Part shown: in pieces, positions 10,300 to 22,057 of the stretch
Position numbering within the stretch: position 1 is the first letter of the stretch
Layout of the letters: the number at the start of each line of letters is the position of its first letter
Source of the DNA: Oscheius onirici
Lineage: Eukaryota > Nematoda > Chromadorea > Rhabditida > Rhabditidae
NCBI GenBank assembly: GCA_932521025.1
Contig: OW051468.1
Location: 9,114,064-9,178,063 of the forward strand
Direction of reading: 5' to 3'
DNA: 64,000 nucleotides
Program-made: the position numbers and the translations under genes
The notes under the pieces: model-generated
What the model saw: only the letters and a program-made list of their open reading frames with translations
Told to the model about the DNA's origin: nothing
Database searches by the model: none

Positions 10300-10869
10300 T
10301 TCTAATAATCGTCAGTCATTTTTCTGAATTCGAAACGGTCTGATCGAAATGATCTTCTTGCCGGGTATGATATGCTAGCCAAACAACTATCATATGATCT
10401 CAATATCTGTCACGTTTTTTCACACCAGGTTCAGAGAACTGTTTCCCCGAACTGTCTTCATAAGTTTGAGCTCCTAATTTCCTACTGTTCAAATCTTTTC
10501 AGATCGATCTTTTGATCGAGCTGACACACCCTCTTTAGTCTCCGACAGAGATCGTCTCGCGTTTCCGTCGCTGCACGAGATCAAAGACAATTGATACGCA
10601 GTTTTCCGACTTGATTAATTGCAAAAGATTCTGCGTCATCTGACTTCACGGCCGGCGCCGCTTCGACAGAGATCTCCAACTAAAACACGCAAGCGGGAGT
10701 CACTACCACATGTCAAAATGACTGATATTTATTGAGAATAACCCGTCGTCGCTCTATCTTCCGCTGCCCAGTTGAGAATCGTCGATGTAGGGAATTTTGC
10801 CGGCGTCTTTCGGAACGTAGGCGAACCAGCGTGGGGAGTCGCTGCAAGATTGAGACTATAGTCAATCCC

Positions 10870-11225
10870 GGGTTACTGTAGCTATATTCGTGTCGGGACC
10901 AGACCTTTAAATTTGGGCCTATTTTTGGCATTTGCATGCTTACCTGAGCAGCTTTATAGTCTGTTCAAAATGTAGAAGACATAATTTGAATTGGCCCACG
11001 CTTTCTTCATAGAGCCTTTTTTTTCAAATTGGCGGGAGTTTAGCTGCGTAGAATGATACAGCATGTAAATGTTGGATACTCAGCCAGTCAAAATGCGCGG
11101 GCCAATTCAAATTATGCTCTCTACATTTTGAACAGACTATAACAAGCACGAAAAACGCTAAAAAAATGCCCTAAAATTTAAAGGACTGGTGCAGTTGGTC
11201 CCGACACAAATAAATTACAGTACCC
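10870..11225. repeat. Palindromic element family D, interrupted by family B
   Basis: The left arm GGGTTACTGTAGCTATATTC continues GTGTCGGGACCA. The right arm carries GGTCCCGACACAAATAAATT, then ACAGTACCC. The two arms are separated by a complete family B copy at 10955-11141. An uninterrupted D copy is at 30213-30356, so B inserted into D. The element lies just downstream of the K+ channel gene. Confidence 0.75.
10955..11141. repeat. Palindromic repeat, family B, nested in family D
   Basis: The ends are TATAGTCTGTTCAAAATG and CATTTTGAACAGACTATA, a perfect terminal inverted repeat. The interior has GTTGGATACTCAGCC. The terminal TA on both sides fits a TA target as used by Tc1/mariner-like elements; this is inference. 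Confidence 0.75.
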
Positions 11226-11241
11226 GCAAATGTTCCCTAAC

Positions 11242-13240
11242 TCACTTTTTCCCGCCGACCTTGTTGGCTCCCCTCAGTGCTCTCAGGAACTTCCCGGCAT
11301 CCAGTCCCCTACCAAAGGAATGAATCCGGTCAATGCAGGCTGAACCAAGAATATCGACCGCCAAAGTAGTTAGAATGAGTCCAATGAACAGAAAAATGAT
11401 GGAAGCTGTCATGTAAAGAGCTCCTCCCTGTGGGTAGAGGTCTCCGAAGCCGACTGTCATCTGAAGAACTGAATACAAAAAATTGTTGGCATAACTACCA
11501 GGCTAATGAGGCAGAAGTAGAAAGAGTCCAGGAAAGACCAATTGTGTTCGTAGAAGGTATAAATCCAAGCTGATAGGGCCATGTAGCCGAAGAGACATCC
11601 CAGGACGGAATATCGTCTGCTTCCTCTCACTTCAGCCAAGGGATCGTCACTGGATCCTCCCAAAACGTCGCCAATAAACTTGGCAACGTCTGCTATGGTT
11701 ATGAGCGTCAATGGAATTCCCAGGATGGCATAGCACATGCAGGCAATCTGTCCCAGGGGACTGATCGGAATCAGATGACCATAGCCGATGGATGTGAGAA
11801 CTGTGGTGGTAAAGAAGATGGCAGAGGGTAGGGTCCATTTAGTCGAGAAGGTCTCGTTCCGTAGATCTGGACAGTTTTGGTTGAGTATAAGGGAGAAAAG
11901 ATACCAATAGGCTTAATACCCGCTTCGAAAGCTTGAAATGTGACGTCGGTCAGATGGTCCATTAGGAGTAGGATGGTACTGTTCAGCGGGTCATCGGAGG
12001 GATCGTAGTTGAATAGCGCTTCCTGTAAGAGAATTTTTACGTGATCTGTATTTTTCTCTCATGTTGAGAGATTCACAAGAGATATTTTGTTAGGATAATT
12101 TTTCGGGAATGGAACACATCCCCTCACGCCGTAGCAAATTAACCGTAGACGAACTTTAAATCGAACTCGATTTCTGATAGGTTGAAACCGGTGGCTGGAG
12201 TTCAATCAAAAACCGTCAGCCTCTAGTGCTTCAATTTCTATTGTTCCCCATCATACTCCCTTGTTAAAAAATTTGAGCTTGATCCAATATTGTGGGTAAA
12301 ACAGATGCGCTTTTCAAATTAGCTGAGAAATCTAATGTAGACAGCGGTCATCCTCTTTCCCCCGCAAATTACCATTCTGAGTTTTGTTTGTTTGTGCTTT
12401 TCCGCCTGCTCGTCCAGGCGAGATAATCGCATGTCCGAGAGGCAATTCCATTTTGGGCGGTGTGTGTAAGAATGAAATGTGTGGCCTCTGGATATGGACC
12501 AATTTGACCACCCACGTGTTCCTCCAAAACTGACCTCAGCCTTGCGAATGGCCCTCATGTGATTGTTTCTATGCTGTAACTCGTATGGTTTTTCGATTTC
12601 AGCAAAGATGACAGCTGAAAAATTGGATTTTTTTGTAACTTTTCAGCCAATACCTCCAACACAAACATAGATTAAAGTGCTGGTAACCAGAGCGATATGT
12701 GGCAAGGCGAGTCGCAACTTGCCTTGGAAGCTGTTCCCCCCTGAAAGTTAGTCTCGGCGGCGAAAGTCAAAAGCTTCGTAGGGATTAGAGTTGTCCCTCT
12801 CGAACAGCTCTTATAATGGGAAAATGGATGAACCTTCGACGTCTCGGCTATGTCGACTGCCGTCTTCTCCCGTACCGCCGACGTCCATGCGGCGGGCACC
12901 GCCGAGGGCGAATGCCACCTGAAAATTGCCAGTTTTCAATAGGGCAGGATATCCCGCTGTGATTCTATGCTTGTCCAGTGTTTCAAAGCTAAAGTTCGAG
13001 CTGATTGGTTCATTGCTTAAGGGATTTTTGTCTTGAGTTTTCAAGAATATCTTATACCGTAAAATAAAGCCCATTGTACCAGATTAAGTGATCTAAAAAC
13101 AGTTCTGAGCTGACAGTAAGTCAGGCCAGGATGTCTGTGCCAAAATCAGTATAATCCTGTTTCTTGTCCAATGTGAAAAGCAACAATTTCCCGAAAGAGC
13201 CTACCTGTAAGCGTTGAGCAAAGTCACGGAAGGCGATCAT
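11242..13240 (-). CDS. Two-pore-domain potassium channel (TWIK family)
   Basis: Eight exons on the minus strand give about 341 aa: 13205-13240, 12834-12918, 12654-12740, 12535-12614, 12373-12405, 11905-12022, 11499-11866 and 11242-11460. The fifth exon is the least certain. Order: short N-terminus (MIAFRDFAQRLQ), TM1 (LALPHIALVTSTLIYVCVG), an extracellular loop with EKPYEL, pore 1 with the filter TSIGYGHL, TM2 (CMCYAILGIPLTLITIADV), a loop, TM3, pore 2 with TVGFGDLYP and TM4 (IIFLFIGLILTTLAVDIL). GYG and GFG are the potassium selectivity filters. Two TM-pore-TM units define K2P leak channels of the plasma membrane. The tail is short, ending NKVGGKK. This is one of a large nematode twk family; the exact orthologue was not assigned. 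Confidence 0.93.
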
Positions 13241-14976
13241 GACTACGACTGACTGCCCTTTAACAATACTCTTTAGGCCGTTCTGGCTCCAAGAAGGGGA
13301 CGGAAAGAGAGGCTTTTGGATGAAGTCAGGGGTAATTAATGATTTCTAATTGGGCTACTGCTTATTAGCGGTGGGTGTCACCTCTTCGGATCATACCTCT
13401 TTTGAGCTGAACAGGCGAGCGAAAAATTTTGGCATTTCAGCAGTAATTCAATGACTTAAATATTGTTCTTTGAAGCTATCAAAACAACATTTTACAAAGT
13501 TCTTTCCGGTCCAATTTTTGACCGAGTTTCCGTGGAAAATCTTTACGAAAACCTTTGAGCAAAATGCATTTCAAAACTTAAAGCTTTTTCGGGTTTTCAG
13601 ACAGAGAGGGCAGGTTTCAGAAAGTCTAACAGTACCAGAAAGACTCGATTACCTCATATCTGGGAGTCCGCATGGAATGAAACCGTTTGATGACCATGGT
13701 CAGAGAGGAAGCTTCGAAGGTGATTAGATGGGGTGAGGCAGTGAACCGCGTAAAACTCTCTCCCACCACTACAATCAAAAGAGCCGCCCGCTGCTGGCCA
13801 TTTTGGAGATGAGCTCGGAACGGGGCAGCGAAAAAGAGAGCGGACCTTTCGAGTCTAATGAGGTGTTGATGAGAGCTCTCAATAAGCTCTCAAGAGCCTG
13901 TTTGTCCCCATGGGAGCAGGGGAACGGAGGAGGACAGTTGGAAAAGTTTGAAGCCGTATAAAGTTCGGGTTCGAACAAGAAGTCAGCAATAAATCTGTTT
14001 ATCGTTTGAATCTTGACACCTCTGTTTCTCCGATTCCCTCTCCGTGTTCCTGTTAATTCAATTTCTATTGGTTCTGTTCCCACATATTTTAAATTTCTTC
14101 CAAATCTCTGTCCCCATTTCGGAAACTTTTATTGAGGATAAACATGAGAGATCTATGAAGAGGTAAAAATTTAGTAACACAAGGTTGGCAACGCCCTTCC
14201 AGGGCAAAAATAGAAATTCATGACTTCGCTCTGTCACGGAGCCCTAGTCGTGGTTTCCCTTTCATTCCTCCTTTGTTACTCTCCTCCAGGCACTCTCCCT
14301 GACCCTCCAAATAAACTACCAAAATTGGAACCCGCTCCCTCCCAAGCCTAATTTCAAAATGTAGGACCTGAAGTTTCTAGCTTTAGCTAGTCTCAGTCCT
14401 ACTGTTTCTTCCCTTCTTCTCTTGTCACTCTGTTCCAGTCACCCCCTGTCCCTCCAAAGAAACTATCCAAGTCATAAGAACCCTTCGCGCACTTGTTTTT
14501 CCTGTCACGACTTGTTAAAAACTAATTTGTGGACACAAAGCTCCCCTCCTTATCCTCAATTAAAGCTTCAGACACACACAGAGACTTGAGAGAAATTTAT
14601 AGTGGATCTCAGGTCACTGGAAGAATTAAGTGACCGTACTGCCGATTATTTCAGTGTTTTAGCCTTACATCAAAACGTTCGTCAGAAGGCTGCCGCAAGT
14701 TCTTACCCGAGCAGTGCAGTGATAAGTTGGGCTTACTTTTTAGATTTAAGCACCAAATTCAAGCGGAGTGTACTTGCGACAACTTTGTTCGTTTTAGGTA
14801 GGTAGTCTCAGAAAATTTTCAGAAGAGAGATTGGAAGTGCGGAGATAGTTTGACACCGAACGAGTTCACTGGGACAAAATTAAGGAAATTGTGCGTTTTC
14901 AGGAAATTGACAAAATGACCAAAAGGGAATTGCAGAGCAAGAGTGAGACTGAAACCGAATAAAAAGAGCAGCTCAC
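13241..14976. other. Intergenic stretch with an interspersed repeat
   Basis: No reliable gene was found. A minus-strand open stretch (13775-14083) has no domain. A 430-base interspersed repeat covers 14180-14615. Confidence 0.4.
14180..14615 (+). repeat. Interspersed repeat R, copy 1
   Basis: It begins ACAAGGTTGGCAACGCCCTT and contains ACTTCGCTCTGTCAC, CCTGTCACGACTTGTTAAAA and CCTCCTTATCCTCAATTAAA. Copies with the same order occur at 42474-42780 and 49466-49750, on the same strand. This copy is longer because a middle segment is partly duplicated (two TCACTCTGTTCCAG-type blocks). No inverted ends and no ORF were found. Confidence 0.7.
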
Positions 14977-15120
14977 CTGATTCATGTTGGTAGGAACGGA
15001 CCGAGTGACGACGATTCCTTTGGTTGTGAGTTTTGTCGGGACGGAAAAGCTATGAGGGAGTGCGATTGGCACACGAAGATCCTGGAGATGCTGGTAGAGA
15101 AACCGTCCCGTGGGAGTCAT
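14977..15120 (-). CDS. Possible first exon of an unidentified gene
   Basis: An ATG opens 48 codons (MTPTGRFLYQHLQDLRVPIA, then SVPTKLTTKGIVVTRSVPTN) ending exactly at a donor CAG/GTGAGC. The peptide is protein-like but matches nothing I recognise. The next possible acceptor gives a 28-base intron, too short to trust, and no later exon was found. It could belong to a gene whose other exons I missed, or be chance. Confidence 0.25.
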
Positions 15121-15549
15121 CCTCTCTCAAAAGTCGTCTCTTACTTGTCACCCAAAAGCTGCCATCATTTGGCCATAGAAGAAGTGTCTCTTTGTGAGAA
15201 AAAGTGTCTCAAGAAAGTGGAAAGAACTCAATCTCAGAGAGACCTAGGAATTCCAATTATCCCACCCAGAAAAAGAGGATAAGACAAAGAGGGCACGATA
15301 ATGCCGTGACTACTAATTAGAGTCTAGAAGAGGGCACAAATCACGGGGACAATCCCTTGAGGGCAATATTTGTCCAGTTTTTTTGGCTCTCCCAAAGGGT
15401 ACGAGAAGAGCAGAAGCCTCGAAATGGGCTCTCGTAAGGTGACACCAATTCCGAAGGATATATGACGGATTTGGAGGCAACCATCTGGCGATAATACTTC
15501 CGGATTTGGGGAGAGCAACAGAGCGGTAACATACTTTATTAGGAGATCG

Positions 15550-16732
15550 TTAGACTGAATTCCTGAAGAATTTCTTCAAAAACTCTTCCTTATTTATTTT
15601 TTGTGGACTTCGTCTCACTGGATTCGGGTACGGGATGATGTTTTTGGGCACGACGTTCTGATACGTGTCGTCCTCGATGGTCTTCATGTCGAACGGAGAG
15701 ACGGGATTGAAAGCATGACCGTGTGCGTAGACGTAGGGAGAAGTTCCCTGTTCCACGGCTCCAGAAAGAGGAAACCGAACTCCGGCTCCGTTCTCTCCAA
15801 TAGGCAGAGGAAAATCAATTCCGCCAATGAAGAAGGTATCGTCTCCTTGCTCGACCTCCACTGCCACTCCAGTGTGATGGACGAAGGGATTACAGTATGG
15901 AGGTTTGCACTTGATGGGCTCGTAACCATAGGGGATCCGACCGACCACAACTTCTTTGGCCTTTTCTGGAAAATATCAGGATTCGAGGGAGTGTATAACC
16001 GTTTCAATTCTCCGAAGAATTGGAGAGGGTGAAATATTTTGAGCAAATTTCTTAATAAACTCAACCCAGGTTCGTAAGTTCGTGGGACATAAAAAGCAAA
16101 AAAAAGCCTGACCAATGGGGGATTGAACTGGACTTGTGTCAAGATTCGTAATCGGACATTTTACCACTGCACCACGCGAAGAAACTGGCTAGGTGCAATC
16201 TCCCTTTAGATTACAGTTTTACAGCTTGTCGGTAGCGGACGGAGGCTAGCTTTAAGTAAAAGAAAAGACTCACTTCTAGCCTCCCGGAAAACAGGATTCT
16301 GGTTCAGAAGAGCCAACGTTTCTGGCTTGATTCCGAGCTTATTCGTTGGCCTGATCTGATAGCCAATTTTCGTGTCAAAGTTGATGTTTCCATAGTAGAG
16401 ATTTCCGTCGACGTCAAAGTTGCCCCATCCCGGAATGGGAACAATCATATCTCCGGCAAGACTCTGTTCTCGTATTTCAAGCAGAAAAGAATCTTACCAC
16501 TTTGTTAGCCGGATTCAACTCAATTCCAGTGTTGAACTGATCAGTAAATGGAAAAAGCGGAAAATTGTCGGCTGTGATCAGGGCAGGAAACTGGGCTTGT
16601 GGCCCCTTTATTGGAATCACTAGCGGCTCATCACTGCCATATTTTTGGGAGAATACTGAAAAGAATTTGAAGATACATCAAAAGATTACCTAAAATAGGA
16701 AAAATGAGACAGATGAAAGCCGAAAGTGTCAT
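15550..16732 (-). CDS. Secreted protein of unknown function
   Basis: Four exons (16690-16732, 16498-16655, 16274-16463 and 15550-15965) with matching phases give 268 aa. Residues 1-14 (MTLSAFICLIFPIL) are a signal peptide. The rest is rich in Pro, Gly, Asn and aromatic residues: EPLVIPIKGPQAQFPALI, PIPGWGNFDVDGNLYYG, VVGRIPYGYEPIKCKPPYC and PLPIGENGAGVRFPLSG. Only two cysteines are present, close together (KCKPPYC), so it is not a disulphide-rich domain. The C-terminus is basic and ends FLKKFFRNSV. It is probably extracellular or cuticle-associated. The last intron (15966-16273) contains a degenerate tRNA-like sequence on the same strand. No family was recognised. Confidence 0.85.
16109..16180 (-). 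pseudogene. Degenerate tRNA-Arg(ACG)-like sequence
   Basis: Read on the minus strand, it has a D-arm box (GTGGTGCAGTGGTAA), an anticodon region GATTACGAATC whose loop TTACGAA would present ACG, and a T-arm box AGTTCAATCCCCC. Stems are imperfect and the conserved TTCGA is changed to TTCAA. A T-run and TTTTTTTTGCTTTTT follow. Related copies lie at 30891 and 53725. It sits inside the last intron of the secreted-protein gene. Confidence 0.55.
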
Positions 16733-17718
16733 GGAATGACGGGGTCAAGCGGCTGAAAACCTGATTGGAAGGGGAAAGAGAAACTGGATCTCACTGACAA
16801 GAAACAGTTAAAAAAAGGGTTCATTCATGCAGGCTGTCATTCGATGAAAACATTGCTCAAGAAATCAGTGGCAGAATGTAAGACATGAGTCTATGAAGAA
16901 CTATTATGATAGTCTATGAAGAAAGCGACCGCAAGTTCAATCCCGTGTGGTAATACACGAAGGCAGTCTACCCTAGCATCTCTCACCAGCCTAGCCTGTC
17001 CTGCGGATCCTGTAGCTTGAGAAACCTGGATACCACAACCGCTCTCGTCATCACTCCAAGACTCCTCAACTCTTCGGATGTGATCCGGTCATGCGAAATG
17101 CATCGATAGCCGAATAAACAGTTTTTTAACAATTAGACATGAGCTGTCAAAGCTGCGATGTTCTGCAATTTTGTAAGACATGCAAAACTTTGTGAAAACT
17201 TGAAAATGGTTCAGATTTGGACGAACTACGATGTAGGCCAAAATCGAAAAAAACCAACAATTTTATCACTGAGAATGGTCTTCTGGTCGTAACGATAGAA
17301 TGATCGTCTTCTGATTGCCTCGTCACAAATTTCGATGACAATTGACCCTTGTCTATTCTCTTCACAATCGATCTTTATTCTGAGAACTCAATACCGTAAT
17401 CCTCATTACTGTATCCCTACAGCACACGAAACTAGACTTTTAATTTTTTTATTTTACTAAAAGGGGTCCGGTTTGATCCAGCTACATTTCTAAAGTAGGG
17501 AATAGCCCCTTGAAATCGGTAGAAACAGTGAGGAAGACGGATGGAAAGACGATTTGGCGGGAAGATGCGGCGAAAACTGAATGAATGTTGTGGCTAGGAT
17601 TCCCGATATCTTCAAGCAGCGACATATAGTTATCATAATAACTATTAATTCATTCATCCAAAATAGCGTGGATTGTTGCACGGAATCTGTTTTCCAGGAA
17701 CGGTCATACAACACAAAG
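16733..17718. other. Intergenic stretch, no gene seen
   Basis: Around 17140-17200 a weak match to the family A core is present (GATGTTCTGCAATTTTGTAA). Otherwise nothing is recognised. It forms the region between two minus-strand secreted-protein genes. Confidence 0.35.
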
Positions 17719-18115
17719 TCAAATCGAATACTTCCCCTCCGGATGACCGCTGTCCGCAGGAAGTATTCTCCATCCATAGAGCACCCTCAGTCGCACAACC
17801 GTAGGTTTGTCTTCAACTTTTCTTAAGAAATTCTCAAGAAACTTGCCTAACAATGACGTTGTGTTCATCCACCGTTTCAGGAAGCACTTTCCCGGACACC
17901 ATTCGATGGTCTTGGTGATTACCATGCCAAAACTTTCTTCTCCTACAATTAACAGTTAAATGAGACTGAGATTAGAATGCCTTGGAAACAGTGATAAGCC
18001 AAGTTCTGACATGACAGTGTCCTTGTAGACCGAGTAGATAGGAGAGAGGCTTGTCGGTACTTGGAAGCCGGGCACTCGCAGCTGGTAGGAGAAATACGAA
18101 CAGGAGAAAATTCAT
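17719..18115 (-). CDS. Putative small secreted protein
   Basis: There are two exons, 18031-18115 and 17719-17942, giving 102 aa. The first encodes a strong signal peptide (MNFLLFVFLLPAASA). The second gives a mature chain with TKTIEWCPGKCFLKRWMN and LENFLRKVEDKPTVVRLRVL. The donor of exon 1 is uncertain: GTCTAC is used here, while GTACCG upstream also keeps phase. A 35-base intron in the second exon would give another C-terminus with LCCMTVPGKQIPC. The two cysteines CPGKC are the only ones in the preferred form. No family was recognised. Confidence 0.45.
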
Positions 18116-19188
18116 TGCACTGGATGGCGAGACGGGAAGAGAATACGAGACAGACGAAAACGCGTCGTGAGAGCCTGAAATTGAAACAAGCTTGAATTTT
18201 TGAGTCACAAAAACATTAGAATTGGAAGTTCTTTTACAGTTGTTGTCAACTGAACCATAGCTGACCCAAAAAGAGTTCTGGCCTGACAATAAGTCAAGCC
18301 AGAGACTCCTGTACCAAAAGCGTTAAGCTGATTTCACTGGAGTTGGTGTCCTATATAGGAATCCAGTTGTGATGAAGTTTTCAAGTCAAAAATGTAGTAC
18401 ATCACCATCCGAATGTTGTGATTTTGTCTGCTTTTTAGTCCCCAATTTTTGTAGCTCATCAACAATTTATTTTGGTCCCTCTGAGAAGCTCCTCGTCCCC
18501 CCAGCCGTCTTTTCTTGTGTGCCTCTAATTATGCTCATCCGGTTGCGTCATACTCTACCGAGAGAGAAGGTTCGCGAAATTTAGATCCCGCGACTCAAAT
18601 TAGCCTCCTACTCACACGTGAAGCCGAGATTATCGCGGCAGAATTTAGGACATCATGACGCAGTGTTTTCAAAATTAGAAAGGACACAGCTGACCAGAGA
18701 CCTTTTTCGGGAGGGAAACCAAAACACACGTGAATGTCATGCTGTTAGTATAGACTCGTCTTTCCAGTCTAATTTAAGCAAGAATAAGGAAAACGAGCAG
18801 TTTTAATAGACACGGTCATATGTGCTCCCTCGTTGTACAGTCACACTCACTTTCTAAAAACGTGAGAAAATAGTCGGGACAAACTTGTTCTGTTGAACTG
18901 TGGGGCAAAACAAAGAGGACATAATAGCAACATTTTGGACTAGGAGGTCAACAGAACAGAAAAATATTCTTCCGATTGCGGGAGATTTGAACGGGGATTA
19001 CGGTGTTTTGTTCTAGTTTGTTCGCGTCGTGCTTAATCTGGCATAAACTTTTCGAAGACGGAGCACAGAAGCGAGTATTTTAATGCTGTAAAAATACAAA
19101 ATGCTTATGGTTTGTCCAGAATTGTACTCTCAAGATGAAACTTACTTGTCAGAACTTGTCAACTTTGCGAGTTTTTCTCCCAGAAGAG

Positions 19189-19836
19189 TTATTCGACTCT
19201 CGTCTCCCATTCAAAAAGGTCGTCAGCTCTCTGGAACTCCTCTTCTGCCAGGTCAGTTCTAGTATTTCTATCGTGACAGCGAAATTTTTGTCTTTTTGGT
19301 TGAGAGACGGCACATGTGACGCTCAGTTCGTGAATCCGCCACGTTCTGTCAGCCTTCGAAAGGAGGTCAGTCACGCTCAGTCTTCCCTTTGGCTCTCGAG
19401 GGCACCTCCATTGGTCCACAGCGGTGTTTGGTATAGCTTCTGGAGACCCTGAGAGTCGGGGAGACTGAAAGTGCTCAAGACCAGTGCGAAATTTTTCTGA
19501 CGAGAAGCTGATTGAATAATATGTATTCCTGCTCTTTTGGTTTGCTATTTTCAGACATTGATCTACGGAGGATTCGTCTGGACAAAAGAAGTATAATGGG
19601 AAAGACGGATGCTTGGAGAATCGATCACGTACAGATGGACCAACGGAAGAATATTGAAGCTGAAAGATTGAAAAACGTTGGCAGTATGGAAAATACTGGT
19701 CCGAAAGCAGAGATAAAAACGAGCCGATGGGCAAAGATGAATTCCAAGGCAAGCATGAGGACCTCGAAAAAGATGGAGAGGTCACAGAAATTGCTTGACA
19801 GTCTCGGCGGAGACTCAGGAAGCGCGAATGGTGCAA
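19189..19836. other. Long open stretch on both strands, coding status unclear
   Basis: The minus strand is open for 215 codons, and the plus strand has an exon-like stretch from an acceptor at about 19554 to 19886 with charged, Lys/Arg-rich peptide (LDKRSIMGKTDAWRIDHVQM). The plus-strand peptide is more protein-like. An upstream plus-strand piece from ATG 19135 ends at a donor CAG/GTCAGT near 19252. No domain was recognised. It might be a diverged gene or pseudogene; I do not call a CDS. Confidence 0.25.
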
Positions 19837-20601
19837 TTTCAGAGACGCTCTGGTTGAAAATAAGACTGGAAAGACAAAGGTGGTAGGTTAGTCACACTCT
19901 GTTCTTCGTCCCGTCTTTCCTACCATGTCCCAGAATGACGTTGAACTTTGACCAAAAAGGCCCCAAAATTTGGTTCCCCACTTCCGCGGCCATCTTACCA
20001 ATTTCGATCTTTCGAAGGTCATTGTTTTCAAATTCTAAAAGTGTCCTCCTTCTCGAAGTCTCTGTCACAAACTTGTTTATCACCTACCTCCTCCCTTCTC
20101 AAAACTGCAACACTGTTGATAATGAACTGGTATGCGACGAGCCTTTAAAGATCAAGTTCAAACTGCCGCCATTTTTGGATTTCCACAGATCACAAAGGCG
20201 TTGTTATTTCGCAATTGTGAGCCCTCCTCGTAAATATTTGGGGCATGATTCCGGCGTAGTAAACAAGTTGACAAAAAAATACATCAAGAGTTTGTTTAAA
20301 TTGGCTCTTTAGATTTGGAAAATATGTCTCTGAACGGTCAGGTTGAAGGAAATAATGTGATTTTTTCCAGGCTTGGAAAATTCCAACCTTTAAAAAGTTC
20401 TAAAAATTGACCGCAGGGATTGACCATACGACCAGTCACGGTCACGTCAGCAAAACGATCTGTGACCGTTTGTTTGATCACAAAATGGGAGAAAGTATGC
20501 TTTGCGCAACCTTTAGTGGTCTTCTTCTAAAAAAATTTAATGGTGAGACCGCTTAACTTACCGACATGTCTTGAAGGGGAAGGATCTCCCGCCTAAATTT
20601 C

Positions 20602-20755
20602 AGGACTGTGAGAAGAAACCTCCATTTTCTTGCTCACGCTTTAATTTTCCAGCTTTGTCATGTTCTGCAAAGTTGTAGTATGTGACGAGTTCTACAACTT
20701 TGCAGAATATTGCGAAGCGTGAAAATGCTTTGGTCACAGTTAAATCTTAAGAGAC
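20602..20755. repeat. Palindromic repeat, family A
   Basis: The arms GAAGAAACCTCCATTTTCTT and the core CATGTTCTGCAAAGTTGTAG / CTACAACTTTGCAGAATATT match the family. Confidence 0.7.
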
Positions 20756-21466
20756 GCTGTACTACTCAATCTGACGGTTGACTGCACCAGTGGCTAATCT
20801 TGTCGACCCCGACGGTTCGCAACGAAAGATTGAGAAAAACTTGAAGTTTTGTCCGTACCAGGAACTTTTCATGGGAATGGTTTAGTGTAGTCACTGTAAT
20901 GGAGCTTATTCTAGCGTAAACATACGCTGACCGCCTGCTTCTCCCACCTACACCCAGTCCCTCCAGCTACTGTTTCGCTTTGGTGGAGAAGACTGTGGAC
21001 TGGTTTCATACAGCCGTCACCACTAGCGGTTGCTTCTTTCTTCTCACAACCCAACATTCCTTTTTTGTTATCAACAAAGTTTCGAATCTTATCTAAAGGG
21101 AAAAACTTTTGCAAACACAGCAGCTCGTTTTGCTTTCGAAGCAGTTTGTTGGATTGTGATAATAAGAATTCTTCTCAAAAAAAAGAAAGCCTATAGCCTT
21201 ACCATAGTTCCACGACCGCGGCGGGACCAATTGACTGGGTCCCGTCACGAAGTTCCCCAAATTGTGCCGTAAAAATCCCTTAAAACAGCGTATATGTTCG
21301 GCCAGATTTTTTTCTTAGTATGTCAACGGACTCTTTTATAACGGACTGCAATATTCTCGCGATTTGTAGACTATATCTGTTTTTGTAGATTTTGTAGATT
21401 TCTCTCCCATTCTCTCCTTTAGCAACCTGTAAAATGCTTGAAAAAAACGTGTCAAAACGTTTATGT

Positions 21467-22057
21467 AATCTGTTCACAAAAAAAAAACAACCAAATCCCG
21501 GATGTTCGCGGGCTTTTTGCCCGCAAATTCAAACAGCTGAAAATTGAATTTTCGCCTTTTACTGGGACTTCATCTGCGTCGTTTTTTTGGTAATTTCAGC
21601 TGTTTTACGCCCGTTTTGTTCTTCAAACAACAAAAGAAGCAACAATGTTCAAGAACAATGCCATACTAATTTGTAAACCGCTGAAAAATCCCATGAATAC
21701 CGAGAAGCATTATTATCGCCAGGTTTCATGCCCTGCTATCACCAAGCAAGAAGTTTCTAACCTTCAGGGGTTGAAGGAGACACTGTCAGAACTCGCAGAC
21801 TTTATTAAAAGCTATGATTGACAAAACAATCCTTTTATTACTCGCACGTGTTCATCTTGCACGTTTACTGCCAGAGTTGTATGTGTGCTACGTTATTACG
21901 CTGAGAAGAGCTGAAAAATACGGAAAAACTCAAAAGAATGCAGCAAATGTCAACCGAAGAGAAATTCTTCAATAAAATTTTCAGCTGTTTGAATTTGCGG
22001 TCAAAAAGACCGCGAACATCCGGGATTTGGTTTTTTTTTTTTTGTGAATAGACTATA
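21467..22057. mobile_element. Inverted-repeat DNA element, family C
   Basis: The left end TAATCTGTTCACAAAAAAAA and right end TTTTTTGTGAATAGACTATA are inverted copies. The arms continue with CAACCAAATCCCGGATGTTC, GCGGGCTTTTTGCCCGC and CAAACAGCTGAAAATT. Total length is about 590 bases. The ends resemble those of family B (TATAGTCTGTTCA), so both may have been moved by one transposase type. The interior holds a 58-codon ORF (21645-21821). No transposase is present. Confidence 0.75.
21645..21821 (+). CDS. 58-codon ORF inside element C
   Basis: It starts MFKNNAILICKPLKNPMNTE and ends in an amphipathic stretch (LQGLKETLSELADFIKSYD). Composition is protein-like and unlike the AT-rich arms around it. 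It could be a captured host exon, a remnant of a larger element gene, or chance. There is no splice context and no known domain. Confidence 0.25.
   Translation: MFKNNAILICKPLKNPMNTEKHYYRQVSCPAITKQEVSNLQGLKETLSELADFIKSYD

Noticed and set aside
17817-17846. Possible GC-AG intron in the small secreted-protein gene
   Set aside because: Only 30 bases long and a multiple of three; reading straight through keeps the frame.
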